DNA from: Anaeromyxobacter dehalogenans 2CP-C
GTDB lineage: Bacteria > Myxococcota > Myxococcia > Myxococcales > Anaeromyxobacteraceae
Reading direction: 5' to 3'
NCBI RefSeq assembly: GCF_000013385.1
Contig: NC_007760.1
Coordinates: 4,004,001-4,068,000, forward strand
Length of the DNA stretch: 64,000 nucleotides
The number at the start of each line of letters is the position of its first letter. Position 1 is the stretch's first letter. The notes under the pieces are model-generated. The model was not told the DNA's origin, made no database searches, and worked only from the letters and a program-made list of their open reading frames with translations. The position numbers were made by a program, and so were the translations under genes. Of the stretch, positions 48,581-57,650 are shown one piece after another.

Positions 48581-49390
48581 TTGCGCCTCGCCCTCGCGCT
48601 CGCCCTCGCGCTGCTCGCACCGCCCGCCGGGGCGGTCGAGGTGCGCTCGCCGCCCGGCGCGCTGCACGGCTTCCCGTCGATGAGCGACGCCTCCGGCGCG
48701 GTCGTCGCCGACGGCGAGCTGGTGCAGGAACGGCGCGGCGAGAAGCTCTTCGTGCGCGCGCGCTGGGTGTTCCCCGGCGATCGCGTCGCCGAGGAGACGG
48801 CGGAGTTCTCGCTCTCCCCGGAGCTCGCCCAGGAGCGCTTCGCGTGGGTGGAGACCGACCAGGAGGGTGAGCGGCGGCGGTTCGAGGTGGACTTCGCGGC
48901 CGGCCGCGCCCGCTCCGCCGTGCGCGGGAAGCACGGCGTCGCGCGCGAGGACGAGGCCGTGGAGGTGCCGCGCGGCCGCGCGTTCGCCGGCTACGGGGTC
49001 GCGCTCGCCGCGAGCCAGCTCGCGATCGCCGAGAGGGCATCCGCCCGCATCACCTTCGTCGCCTTCACGCCGAAGCCGCGCACCGTGACGCTCGAGATCC
49101 GGAACGACGGCGGCGCGCCGGTCGAGGCGGCAGGACGGACCATCCCCTGCGTCCGCTACACGCTCCACCCGAGGCTGCCGTTCCCGCTCTCCGTGTTCGC
49201 GAAGGCGCCCGACGCGCACCTGTGGCTCACGCGCGCGGAGCCGAGGGCGCTCGTCCGGGCGGAGCAGAACCTCGCGGCGAAGGACGACCCGCGCGTCACC
49301 ATCGACGTCATCCCGAGGGGGCGCGCGCGGGCTCACCCGCCCGTCCAGGCGCACAGGGCGCCGCGTGACCGACGGGGACGAACACGATGA
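48581..49390 (+). CDS. Secreted protein of unknown function (DUF3108/DUF6134-like pattern)
   Basis: 269 residues from a TTG start. The signal peptide MRLALALALALLAPPAGA is encoded partly by two perfect 12-nt repeats (48587-48610). The mature part is beta-rich (GEKLFVRARWVFPGDRVAEETAEF, ARITFVAFTPKPRTVTLEIRND, IPCVRYTLHPRLPFPLSVFAKAP, DAHLWLTRAEPRALVRAEQ). The order of elements recalls periplasmic DUF3108/DUF6134-type lipid-binding-like proteins, but identity is uncertain. The C-terminal 25 residues are low in complexity. Confidence 0.65.
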   Translation: MRLALALALALLAPPAGAVEVRSPPGALHGFPSMSDASGAVVADGELVQERRGEKLFVRARWVFPGDRVAEETAEFSLSPELAQERFAWVETDQEGERRRFEVDFAAGRARSAVRGKHGVAREDEAVEVPRGRAFAGYGVALAASQLAIAERASARITFVAFTPKPRTVTLEIRNDGGAPVEAAGRTIPCVRYTLHPRLPFPLSVFAKAPDAHLWLTRAEPRALVRAEQNLAAKDDPRVTIDVIPRGRARAHPPVQAHRAPRDRRGRTR

Positions 49391-49482
49391 CCTGCTCGCG
49401 CCCGCCCAGCGCGTGCGCTGGCACCCCCCGGCGACTTCACGATACCTCGGCGGGAATCGAACCGGCGCGCGATCGAGGTTAG

Positions 49483-50289
49483 GTGTCGGCGGTGCCCATC
49501 GCGCTCCCTGCCACGGCGACGTCCTTCCCCGGCGCCCTGCGCCGCTGGCGAAGAGTTCGGAGTCTGTCCCAGCTCGAGCTGGCGCTCCGCGCCGGCACGA
49601 CGCAGCGCCACCTCTCGTTCATCGAGCAGGGCCGCTCTCACCCTGGCCGCGAGATGGTGATCCGGCTGGCCGAGACGCTGGGGCTCACCTTGCGCGAGCG
49701 CAACGCGCTCCTGCTCGCGGCGGGGTACGCGCCGGCGTTCCCGGAGTCGCGCCTGGACGGTCCCGAGCTGCGAGCGACGCTGGCCGCGCTGCGGCGCGTG
49801 CTGGACGGGCATCTTCCCTCGCCGGCGATCGTGGTGCGGCCCACCGGCGAGCTGGTCGCCGCCAACGCCGCGTTCGACGTGCTCGCGGAGGGCGCAGCCC
49901 CGCGGCTCGTGACGCCGCCCGTGAACGCGCTTCGCCTCGCCCTTCACCCGGAGGGCATGGCGCGCCGGGTGGCCAACCTGCCGGACTGGGGGCGCCACGT
50001 GGTCGAGGCGGTCCGGGCCCGGAGCCTGCGGAGCCCGGACCCGCACCTCGACGCGCTCCTGGCCGAGCTGGAGGGGTACCTGCCCGCGGCCCGCCCCGGC
50101 CCCGGGCACCTGGGGTTCGCCGTGCCGCTCCAGCTGCGCGTGCCGGAGGGCGAGCTGCGCCTGATCACCACCCTGACCTCGTTCGCGACCGCGGTGGACG
50201 TGACGCTGGCCGAGCTGCAGCTCGAGGCCTTCCTGCCCGCGGACGACCGCACGGCCGCGCTGCTGCGGCGGAGGAGGAGCACGCCGTGA
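49483..50289 (+). CDS. XRE-family regulator with MmyB-like ligand-binding domain
   Basis: 268 residues from a GTG. N-terminal helix-turn-helix: LRRWRRVRSLSQLELALRAGTTQRHLSFIEQGRSHPGREMVIRLAETL. The C-terminal half (about 100-260) is an MmyB-like PAS-fold domain (VVRPTGELVAANAAFDVLAEG, HPEGMARRVANLPDWGRHVVEAVR) which in relatives binds fatty acid or small ligands. The last codons overlap the dehydrogenase start (GTGA), so the pair is co-translated and the regulator probably controls this operon. Confidence 0.9.
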   Translation: MSAVPIALPATATSFPGALRRWRRVRSLSQLELALRAGTTQRHLSFIEQGRSHPGREMVIRLAETLGLTLRERNALLLAAGYAPAFPESRLDGPELRATLAALRRVLDGHLPSPAIVVRPTGELVAANAAFDVLAEGAAPRLVTPPVNALRLALHPEGMARRVANLPDWGRHVVEAVRARSLRSPDPHLDALLAELEGYLPAARPGPGHLGFAVPLQLRVPEGELRLITTLTSFATAVDVTLAELQLEAFLPADDRTAALLRRRRSTP

Positions 50290-51296
50290 GGAGCTGGCAC
50301 CTGGACATGGGGGCCGGGCTCTCCGGGCTCCGGCTGGAGGAGCACGCGGAACCGCGGCCTGGCCCGGGCGAGGTCGTGGTGCGCGTGCGGGCGGCCTCGA
50401 TCAACGCCCGCGAGCTGAGCATCCTGTTCCAGGGGCGCTATCCGCTGCCGGTGAAACCGGGGGTCGTCGCCGCCTCGGACGGTGCCGGCGAGGTGGTGGA
50501 GATCGGCCCTGGGGTCACCGGAGCCGCCGTCGGCGAAAGGGTGATCGCCTCGATCTTCCCGCGCTGGCGGGATGGGCCCTTCCGGCGGGAGACGGCGGCG
50601 CAGCTCGGCGGATCGCTCGACGGCATGCTCACCGAGTACGCCGTCCTCCCCGCGGAGGCCCTGGTCCGGATCCCGCCCCATCTCTCGTTCGAGGAGGCGG
50701 CGGCGCTCCCCTGCGCCGGCGCCACCGCGTGGAACGCGCTCACCGGTGGACGGCCGCTCTCCGCCGGCGAGACGGTGCTCACGCTGGGATCGGGGGGCGT
50801 CTCGCTCCTCGCCCTCCAGCTCGCCCGCTCCGCTGGCGCACGAACCCTGGTCACCACCTCGGGCGCCGCTCGCGCGGCTCGGCTGAGCGCGCTGGGAGCC
50901 GACGAGGTGATCGACCGCGAGGCCACCCCGGACTGGGCCGCCGAGGTGCGGCGGCGCACGGGCGATGCCGGCGCGGACCACATCGTCGAGGTGGGCGGGC
51001 CCGGCACGCTGGAGCGCTCGGCCCGCGCGGTGGCGCTGGGCGGCGAGATCGCGTGGGTAGGGGCGCTCGCCCGCGCCGCGTCCCCGCCAGACCTGACTCC
51101 ACTCTGGATGGCCGCCGCCACGCTCCGGTGCATCGCCGCCGGGAGCACGGCCCAGCTCGCGGCCATGACGCGCGCGGTGGCCGCGCATCGCATCCGCCCC
51201 GTGATCGCCCAGGTGTTCCCCTTCGCCGAGGCGCTCGCCGCCTTCGCCTGCTACGCCGCGGGCGCAGCGCTGGGGAAGATCCTGGTTCGAGTCTGA
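50286..51296 (+). CDS. Zinc-type NAD(P)-dependent alcohol dehydrogenase / quinone oxidoreductase family
   Basis: 336 residues of the MDR superfamily. GroES-like domain: PGPGEVVVRVRAASINARELSILFQGRYPLPVKPGVVAASDGAGEVVEIG. Cofactor domain: GETVLTLGSGGVSLLALQLARSAGA, GADEVIDR. The catalytic zinc cysteine of classical alcohol dehydrogenases (GxxxCGxC) is absent, so it is nearer to zinc-independent quinone-oxidoreductase members. GTG start in a GTGA overlap with the XRE regulator. Confidence 0.9.
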   Translation: MRSWHLDMGAGLSGLRLEEHAEPRPGPGEVVVRVRAASINARELSILFQGRYPLPVKPGVVAASDGAGEVVEIGPGVTGAAVGERVIASIFPRWRDGPFRRETAAQLGGSLDGMLTEYAVLPAEALVRIPPHLSFEEAAALPCAGATAWNALTGGRPLSAGETVLTLGSGGVSLLALQLARSAGARTLVTTSGAARAARLSALGADEVIDREATPDWAAEVRRRTGDAGADHIVEVGGPGTLERSARAVALGGEIAWVGALARAASPPDLTPLWMAAATLRCIAAGSTAQLAAMTRAVAAHRIRPVIAQVFPFAEALAAFACYAAGAALGKILVRV

Positions 51297-51423
51297 CCCC
51301 CGACGGCGCAGCGTGAACCCCGCCGCTCGGCGGATGTGTCGAAGTGTTTCACCCGTTGAACCGGCGCTGACCCGTGCCCACCCTCCCCTCGTCCGCGAAC
51401 GAGGCGCGGACGAGGAGGACGCG

Positions 51424-51798
51424 ATGGCGCGCGTGGCCCGGTGGTTCCTGGCGGTGGAGACGGTCGCGTTCCTCGGGGCGGCGGGCGTGCACGCGGGCGT
51501 GCTCTGGCGCGGCCACGAGCACGCCAGGGCGGCGACGGCCGAGACGGTGATCGGCGTCGTGCTCGGGCTGGCGCTGCTCGCGGCGGCGGCGCGGCCGCGC
51601 TGGAGCCGGCGCGCGGCGATCGGCGCGCAGGCGTTCGCGCTGCTCGGCACGGCGGTGGGCCTGTTCACCATCGCGATCGGCGTCGGCCCGCGCACCGCGC
51701 CCGACCTGGCGTTCCACGTCGCCATCGTGGCGACGCTCGTCGTGGGCCTGCTCCGGCTCGCCAGGCCGACCGCCGGCCTGCGGGAGGCGACGCCGTGA
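51424..51798 (+). CDS. Small four-helix integral membrane protein
   Basis: 124 residues with four hydrophobic segments (WFLAVETVAFLGAAGVHAGVL, TVIGVVLGLALLAAAA, IGAQAFALLGTAVGLFTIAIGV, LAFHVAIVATLVVGLLRLA). Histidines in AAGVHAGVL and HVAIVATL sit within the membrane. Many bacteria carry such small proteins, sometimes annotated as DoxX-like or hypothetical. No function can be assigned. Alone, convergent with the PAS kinase. Confidence 0.75.
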   Translation: MARVARWFLAVETVAFLGAAGVHAGVLWRGHEHARAATAETVIGVVLGLALLAAAARPRWSRRAAIGAQAFALLGTAVGLFTIAIGVGPRTAPDLAFHVAIVATLVVGLLRLARPTAGLREATP

Positions 51799-51859
51799 CG
51801 GGCAGGCGCGGGCCGATGCCGCGGGCAGGGCGCAGCCGGCCGCGCTCGGCGCGCGGACG

Positions 51860-54800
51860 CTAGGAGACCAGCCGCTCGAGGTGCGCCGGGTCGGGGGGCT
51901 TCGCGATGTGCGCGTCGAAGCCGGCCTCGGTCGCGCGCGCGATGTCCTCCGGCTGGGCGTAGCCGCTCAACGCCACGAGGCGGACGTGACGGCCGGCGGT
52001 CAGCGCGCGGAACTGGCGCGCGAACTCGTAGCCGTCCATCCCGGGCAGGCCGATGTCGCAGAGCACGACGTCCGGAACCCGCTCGCGCACCTTCGCGAGC
52101 GCGTCGAACGCGTCGTAGGCGACCTCGACCTGGTGCCCGAGCATGGCGAGGAGCTCCGCGACCGTGTCGGCCGCGTCGCGGTTGTCGTCGATCACCAGGA
52201 CCCGGTGCACCTGCGCGGCCGCGGCGCCCGCGGCGGCGCGTTCCTCTCCGGGCGCCGGCAGGCCCCGCCCCGCGAGCGGGACGGTGACGACGAACTCCGT
52301 GCCCTGCCCCTGCCCCGCGCTGTACGCGTGCACCTCGCCGCCGTGCAACGCGACGAGACCCTTCACCAGCGCGAGCCCGAGCCCGAGCCCACCCTCGCTC
52401 CGGGCCAGCGTCTGCTTCGCCTGGAAGAACGGCTCGAAGATCGTCGGGAGGACGTCGGGCGCGATGCCCGGCCCGGTGTCGCGGACGCGAAGCGCCGCGC
52501 GATCGCCCTCGGCCCTGACGCTCAGGGTGACGCGCCCGCCCGGAGGGGTGAACTTCGCCGCGTTGTTGAGGAGGTTCCCCAGGACCTGCGTGAGCCGCGC
52601 GGGGTCGCCGTTCACGGTGAGCGCCCCCGGGAGGAGGTCGATCGTGAGCTCCACCCCGCGGCCCTGCATGAGGGACCGGTGATCCTCCGCCACGCGCCGC
52701 GCCAGGCCGACCACGTCGAGGTCCTCGCGGCGCAGCTCGATCTTCCCGCGGGCGATCCGGGTGACGTCGAGGAGGTCGTCCACGAGGCGCGTCAGGTGCT
52801 CCACCTGCCGCGCCACGATGTCCTTCGCGCGGCGGGCCTGCTGCCCGGCCGGCTCGGCGTGATCGAGGATGTAGAGCGAGTTGCGGATGGGCGCGAGCGG
52901 GTTCCGGAGCTCGTGCGAGAGCATCCCCAGGAACTCGTCCTTGCGCCGGTCCACCTCCCGCAGCTTCTCGTTCGCGTCGCGCAGGGCGCTCTCCGCCCGG
53001 GCCTGCTCGGTGATCTCCTCGATGGTGAGGAAGCCGTACGCGAGCTTGCCCCCGGCGTCGTGGACCGGCGACCCGCTGTAGATGCCGACGAAGCTGCGCC
53101 CCGGATCCTCCACGCAGTCCACGAAGAAGCGCTCGTTCTGGACGCGCTCGCCGCGCAGCACGCGAGGGATCGCCCAGTCCCGAGGCGGGACCTCGATGCC
53201 CTCCGGATATCGCCGCACGCGCCAGTTCAGGACCAGCTGGTCGAGCCTGCGCCGCTCCCCCGCCAGGCGCCGGTCGTGGATCGAGACCGAGGCCGGGTTC
53301 TGGTAGGTGATGTTGCCGCTCGGGTCGAAGATGACGAGCCCCTCGGCCATGTGCTCCATCACCGCGCGGAGGCGCTCCTCGTGCTCCCGGAGCGCCGTCT
53401 CCGCCCGCTTCCGGTCGCCGATGTCCTCGATGATGGCGATCTCGTAGTCGGGCCTGCCCCGCGCATCGCGCACGAGGGAGAGCGTCAGCTTCGCCCAGAC
53501 CTCGTGACCGTCGGCGTGGAGGAAGCGCTTCTCGATCGTGTACGAGTCGAGCTCGCCTGCAGACATCCGGCGGAACGGCCCGAGGTCGAGCTCGAGGTCC
53601 TCCGGGTGCGTCATCGCGGGCCAGGGCGTCGAGAGCATGTCCTCCCGGGAGCGGCCCAGCATCCGGCAGAAGGCGTCGTTCACGTCGATCCACCGGCCGT
53701 CGTCGAACCGGACCCGGCCCATGCCGACGGCCGCCTGCTCGAAGACGGAGCGGAACCGCGCCTCGCTGGCGCGCGCCGCCTCCTCGGCGCGGCGGAGCGC
53801 GTCCTCCACGCGCCGCTGCTCGGTCACGTCCACCTCGGCGAGGACGGCGCCGACGATGGTGCCCTCGGCGTTCCGGATCGGGGCCGCCGCGTTGATGATG
53901 GTCGCCCTCCCGGAGCCGTCGAACTTCTCGATGTCCACGATGTCGCCGGGGACGATGACGTCGCCGGTCGAGAGCGCGCGGGACAGCGCCCACTCGCGGG
54001 TCTCGACGGGCCGCCCGTCGGGCCACCAGCCGCGCCACGCCGCGTACTCCGACATGCGCTGCGGGTTGGGCGGCGTGCCCCAGATGCGCTTGAACTCGGC
54101 GTTCACCTCGGTGAAGCCGCCCTCCGCGTCGGTGATCACGACGCCCGCCGGCAAGGCCTCGAGCACCGCCGCGAGCCGCCGGCGCTCCTCCTGCGCCCGG
54201 CCCAGCGCGGCGGCGAGGACCGCCTCCGAGCGCTTCTGCTCCGAGATGTCGCGCACGATCTTCGACGCGCCGACGAGGCGGCCCTCCTCGTCGCGGACCG
54301 GCGAGACCGTCACCGAGACGTCGAGGCGCGTTCCGTCCTTCCGGACTCGCTGCGTCTCGAAGTGCTCGACCCGGCGGCCGGCGCGCAGCTCCGCCAGGAT
54401 CTCGGCCTCCTCGTGGCGCCGGTCCGGCGGGATCAGGAGCGTGACGGAGCGGCCGACGACCTCGTCCGCCGCGTATCCGAAAAGGCGCTCCGCCGCCCGG
54501 TTCCAGGTGAGGATGACGCCGTCCAGGTCCTTGGCGACGATGGCGTCGTCGGTGCTCTCGACGATCGCGGCCAGGCGCGTCTGCTCCTGCTCCGCGCGCT
54601 TGATCCGCGTGATGTCGCGGAAGAAGACCGCGATGCCGCCCGCGCTGACCGGGTACGCGGTGACGCCCGTCCAGAGATCGAGCGGCGCGTAGTACGCCTG
54701 GAACTGCACCGGCACCCGCTCCCGCATGCAGCGGTCGTACTCCCGCCGGTACCGCGACTCCGGCCCCGCGAGCTCCGGCCAGACCTCCGCGAGCGTGCGG

Positions 54801-54961
54801 CCGACGGTCTCGCTCCTCGGCTTGCGGGAGAGCTCCTCCTGCCGCCGGTTCACGCGGACGATGCGCCACTGCGCGTCCAGCTCGAAGAAGGCGTCGCCGA
54901 ACTCGAGCAGCTCGAGCGCGTGCGCTGCCTCCTCGTGCGTGTGTCCGGGGTCGCGGTCCAT
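51860..54961 (-). CDS. Multi-PAS hybrid histidine kinase
   Basis: 1033 residues from the ATG at 54961. Five PAS domains occupy about residues 15-665, for example FELDAQWRIVRVNRRQEELS, AKDLDGVILTWNRAAERLFGY, ITDAEGGFTEVNAEFKRIWG, RFDDGRWIDVNDAFCRMLGR and IFDPSGNITYQNPASVSIHD. HisKA has H683 (SHELRNPLAP), then HATPase_c (VLGNLLNNAAKFTPPGG, DTGPGIAPDVL, GGLGLGLALVKGLV) and a C-terminal receiver with D969 (VLCDIGLPGMDGYEF). No membrane segment, so it is cytosolic. The partner regulator is not adjacent. Confidence 0.95.
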   Translation of the reverse strand: MDRDPGHTHEEAAHALELLEFGDAFFELDAQWRIVRVNRRQEELSRKPRSETVGRTLAEVWPELAGPESRYRREYDRCMRERVPVQFQAYYAPLDLWTGVTAYPVSAGGIAVFFRDITRIKRAEQEQTRLAAIVESTDDAIVAKDLDGVILTWNRAAERLFGYAADEVVGRSVTLLIPPDRRHEEAEILAELRAGRRVEHFETQRVRKDGTRLDVSVTVSPVRDEEGRLVGASKIVRDISEQKRSEAVLAAALGRAQEERRRLAAVLEALPAGVVITDAEGGFTEVNAEFKRIWGTPPNPQRMSEYAAWRGWWPDGRPVETREWALSRALSTGDVIVPGDIVDIEKFDGSGRATIINAAAPIRNAEGTIVGAVLAEVDVTEQRRVEDALRRAEEAARASEARFRSVFEQAAVGMGRVRFDDGRWIDVNDAFCRMLGRSREDMLSTPWPAMTHPEDLELDLGPFRRMSAGELDSYTIEKRFLHADGHEVWAKLTLSLVRDARGRPDYEIAIIEDIGDRKRAETALREHEERLRAVMEHMAEGLVIFDPSGNITYQNPASVSIHDRRLAGERRRLDQLVLNWRVRRYPEGIEVPPRDWAIPRVLRGERVQNERFFVDCVEDPGRSFVGIYSGSPVHDAGGKLAYGFLTIEEITEQARAESALRDANEKLREVDRRKDEFLGMLSHELRNPLAPIRNSLYILDHAEPAGQQARRAKDIVARQVEHLTRLVDDLLDVTRIARGKIELRREDLDVVGLARRVAEDHRSLMQGRGVELTIDLLPGALTVNGDPARLTQVLGNLLNNAAKFTPPGGRVTLSVRAEGDRAALRVRDTGPGIAPDVLPTIFEPFFQAKQTLARSEGGLGLGLALVKGLVALHGGEVHAYSAGQGQGTEFVVTVPLAGRGLPAPGEERAAAGAAAAQVHRVLVIDDNRDAADTVAELLAMLGHQVEVAYDAFDALAKVRERVPDVVLCDIGLPGMDGYEFARQFRALTAGRHVRLVALSGYAQPEDIARATEAGFDAHIAKPPDPAHLERLVS

Positions 54962-55124
54962 GCAATCGGCGTTCGAGGACCAAGATACACACGTGGGTAC
55001 ATGTCGTATTCCGCCGCACCCGGGGACGGGCGAACGAGGGGGGCCCCGACAGGCCGGCCGATCACGGCATCGACCTGGAAGCGAGGCGCGCCGTCCAGGC
55101 GATGATGCACCGAGCGAACCCGCC

Positions 55125-55717
55125 ATGACCCGCGTCCTCGTCACCGGTGGGACCGGCACCCTCGGCCGCCAGGCGGTCGCCGCGCTCGAGCGGGGCGGAG
55201 CCTCGACGGTGCGCTTGCTGACGCGGCGCGAGCGGCCCGCGGACGCACCGCCGCAGCGCGAGTGGTGCGTCGCCGACCTGCGCTCGGATCCGCTCGACGC
55301 CGCGGTGCGGGACGTGGACGCCGTGCTGCACCTCGCGAGCGCCAAGGGCGAGGAGGACGTGCCGGCTGCGCAGCGCCTGCTCTGCGCTTCCAGCCCGTGG
55401 ACGAGGGCGAGGCCGCGGCACGCCTGGCCGAGATCGCGCTCGGGCCGCCGCTGGGCGTCGCGCCGGAGATCGCGGGCCCCGAGGTGTTGACGCTCGGCGC
55501 CGCCGCCGAGGCGTGGGGCTCGGCCACGGGCCGCCGCGCGACCACCGTCGCGGTGCCGCTCGACGCGATCGGCGCGGAGGCTTTCCTGGCCGCGGAGCCC
55601 TGGGCGCGCGCGGTGCTCGAGGGCTATCGGGCCGCGTGGAACACGCCACACGGCGCGCGGACGCTCGGGAGCATCCGCTTCGTGGACTGGCTGCGGGCGC
55701 GGCCGCCGGGCGGGTAG
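55125..55717 (+). pseudogene. NAD(P)-binding NmrA/epimerase-like gene with internal deletion and frameshift
   Basis: The first frame (from ATG 55125) reads MTRVLVTGGTGTLGRQAVAALERGG and continues to AAQRLL near 55377, a normal Rossmann start. Then another frame resumes with FQPVDEGEAAARLAEIALGPP and LTLGAAAEAWGSATGRRA to a stop at 55717, the usual C-terminal half. About 60-80 residues between the halves, normally including the catalytic/substrate region, are missing and the reading frame changes. The protein is almost certainly non-functional unless the assembly is wrong here. Confidence 0.85.
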
Positions 55718-55752
55718 CGCGCGCGAGCGCCGGCCGGGGCGCCGCCGGGCCG

Positions 55753-56118
55753 CTACTTCCCGAGGACCTGCTCGACCTCGCTCACGTGCAGCACGACCGC
55801 GGCGCGCGCCCACGGGAAGCGCTGCCGGATCAGCGCGTGATGGGGCGTATCCACCTCGAGCTCGGCGCGGCCGGTGAGGCGGAACCCGACGCCCTCCGGG
55901 ACGTGCCCGCCGATGATCATCTGCACCCGGCTGCCGCTGCGGACGTTCGTCTCCGTCTCGCGGTACCCGCCGGCCGGGAACACCAGCGTCGCGTCGTCCA
56001 CGACGTGGATGTAGCTGTTCCACGTGGCGACGAGGTGAGGGCCTCGCGGCCCCTCCGTCAGGAACGCGGCCGACCCCTCCTCCCGGAGCGCAGCCTTCAA
56101 CCGATCGGTGATCATCAT
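55753..56118 (-). CDS. Pyridoxamine 5'-phosphate oxidase-like FMN-binding protein
   Basis: 121 residues of the split-barrel PNPOx-like fold: LREEGSAAFLTEGPRGPHLVATWNSYIHVVDDATLVFPAGG, QMIIGGHVPEGVGFRLTGRAELEVD. The motif order matches small flavin-binding proteins that reduce F420 or heme breakdown products in other bacteria. No catalytic identification is possible. Upstream on the same strand is the GAF kinase, 16 nt away, so they may share an operon. Confidence 0.8.
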   Translation of the reverse strand: MMITDRLKAALREEGSAAFLTEGPRGPHLVATWNSYIHVVDDATLVFPAGGYRETETNVRSGSRVQMIIGGHVPEGVGFRLTGRAELEVDTPHHALIRQRFPWARAAVVLHVSEVEQVLGK

Positions 56119-56134
56119 TGCTCCTCTGACCGGC

Positions 56135-57340
56135 TCACCCCGCGAGCGGCAGCTCGACGGTGAAGCGCGTGCCGGCTCCCGGGCGGCTCTCGACGTGGAT
56201 CTCCCCGCCGTGCGCCTCGACGTTCTGCCGGACGATCCAGAGCCCGAGCCCGAGCCCGCCGACGCCCCGGGCCGCCGCGCCGCGCTCGAAGCGCCGGAAC
56301 AGGCGCGGCCGCTCCTCCTCCGCGATCCCGGCGCCCTGGTCCGCGACCACCAGCCGGGCGAGGCCGCCGTGCGAGGAGACGGAGACGTCCACCGGCTTCC
56401 CGTCGCCGAACTTGAGCGCGTTCCCCACCAGGTTCGCGACGATCTGCTCGAGGCGGGCGCGATCCCACTCGCCCACCACCCCGGGCTCCGCCGCGATGCG
56501 GGCGCGGTCGGCGCTCGGGAGGCTGGCGACCACCCGCGCGACGAGCCCGCCCAGCTCGACCCGCTCCCGCACCAGCGGGATCTCCAGCTGTGCGAGGCGC
56601 GTCGAGTCGAGCAGCATCTCGATGAGGCGCGCGAGCCGCGCCGTGCCCCGCTGGAGGCGCTCGCCCGCCCGGCGCGCGCCCTCGACGTCGGCCGCCGCGA
56701 GCGCGCGCGTCACGCCGTTCACGGCCAGGTTGAGGACCGTGAGCGGCGTCCTGAGCTCGTGCGCCGCGAGGCCGAGCAGCTCGTCCCGGAGCGCGACCGC
56801 GGAGCGGAGCTCGCGCTCGAGCTTCGCGCGCTCGAGGGCCGCCGCGGCGAACCCGGCGATCGCCTCGAGCAGGGCGGACTCGCGCGGCGTCGCGGCGTGG
56901 CGCTCCGCCCAGTAGGCGCCGATGGCCGCGACCGGCTGCCCGGTCAGCACCGGCACCATCAGCATGCTCTTCACGAAGGTGGGCCGGTACGCGTCGTGGG
57001 GGACGCGGGCGTCCGCGTACACGTCCTCGATCACCACCGTCTCCCGGTGGTCCATCGCCCAGCCCGAGACGCAGGAGCTGGCCGGGAACGCGGTGCCCTT
57101 CCAGAGGGGAGAGATGGCGTCCTCGTCCGCGTAGCGGACCAGGTCACCCTCGCGCAGGACGAACGTCACCCCGTCGGCGCCGAGCAGCCTCCGGGCCGCG
57201 ATCTTCACGACGTGGCCGACGCCCTCGACGTCCGGGGCGATCGCGAGCTCCCGGGCCACGTCGATGAGGTCGAGGACCTTGTCGGCGCGGGCGGGAGCCG
57301 GCCGAGCCTGCGCTCGGGCGGAGAGGGCCATGTGCGTCAT
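56135..57340 (-). CDS. GAF-domain sensor histidine kinase
   Basis: 401 residues from the ATG at 57340 (an ATG at 57331 is also possible). The GAF domain spans about residues 20-165 (VVKIAARRLLGADGVTFVLREG, SSCVSGWAMDHRETVVIEDVYAD). HisKA has H194 (LAAHELRTPLTVLN) and the HATPase domain shows the N box (IVANLVGNALKFGDG), G1 (DQGAGIAEEE) and G2 (GGLGLGLWIV). It is soluble with no receiver. It likely phosphorylates an unlinked response regulator and, with the downstream PNPOx-like gene, may sense a flavin or redox cue. Confidence 0.93.
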   Translation of the reverse strand: MTHMALSARAQARPAPARADKVLDLIDVARELAIAPDVEGVGHVVKIAARRLLGADGVTFVLREGDLVRYADEDAISPLWKGTAFPASSCVSGWAMDHRETVVIEDVYADARVPHDAYRPTFVKSMLMVPVLTGQPVAAIGAYWAERHAATPRESALLEAIAGFAAAALERAKLERELRSAVALRDELLGLAAHELRTPLTVLNLAVNGVTRALAAADVEGARRAGERLQRGTARLARLIEMLLDSTRLAQLEIPLVRERVELGGLVARVVASLPSADRARIAAEPGVVGEWDRARLEQIVANLVGNALKFGDGKPVDVSVSSHGGLARLVVADQGAGIAEEERPRLFRRFERGAAARGVGGLGLGLWIVRQNVEAHGGEIHVESRPGAGTRFTVELPLAG

Positions 57341-57650
57341 CGTAACGCGGTCCCTCGTGCCCCGCCGAGGACGGCCTGAATGAGGATGCCTTCCCTGCGC
57401 CTCGGACCCGCCAAAGGAGCAGGCGTTCGAGGTGCTCGGCGACCCCCGCGCGCGGGTGTCATCCATGCACCTCCTCCGGCGCCCCGCTCACGACGTCGGC
57501 GGCGATCCACCGCAACCGGCACGAGAAGCACACCTCGGCGCGTGTGCGCTCAGTGAAGTTCGCCGTAGGCTTCGTCCCACTCTCCGTGCTAGCGGTCTGG
57601 GGTCCGCGCCGGCGGCCGCCCCGGCCCGCGGCGGATCGAGGGGACCACCG
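57341..57650. other. 310-nt divergent intergenic region
   Basis: Separates the GAF kinase and the DUF898 gene and must carry both promoters. No clear operator, repeat or RNA element is visible. Short open frames at 57432-57480 are extensions of the flanking genes without coding signs. Confidence 0.4.

Noticed and set aside
48587-48610. Two perfect 12-nt tandem repeats in a signal peptide
   Set aside because: Changes of copy number would keep the reading frame, and Leu-Ala repeats are common in GC-rich signal peptides, so phase variation is not supported.
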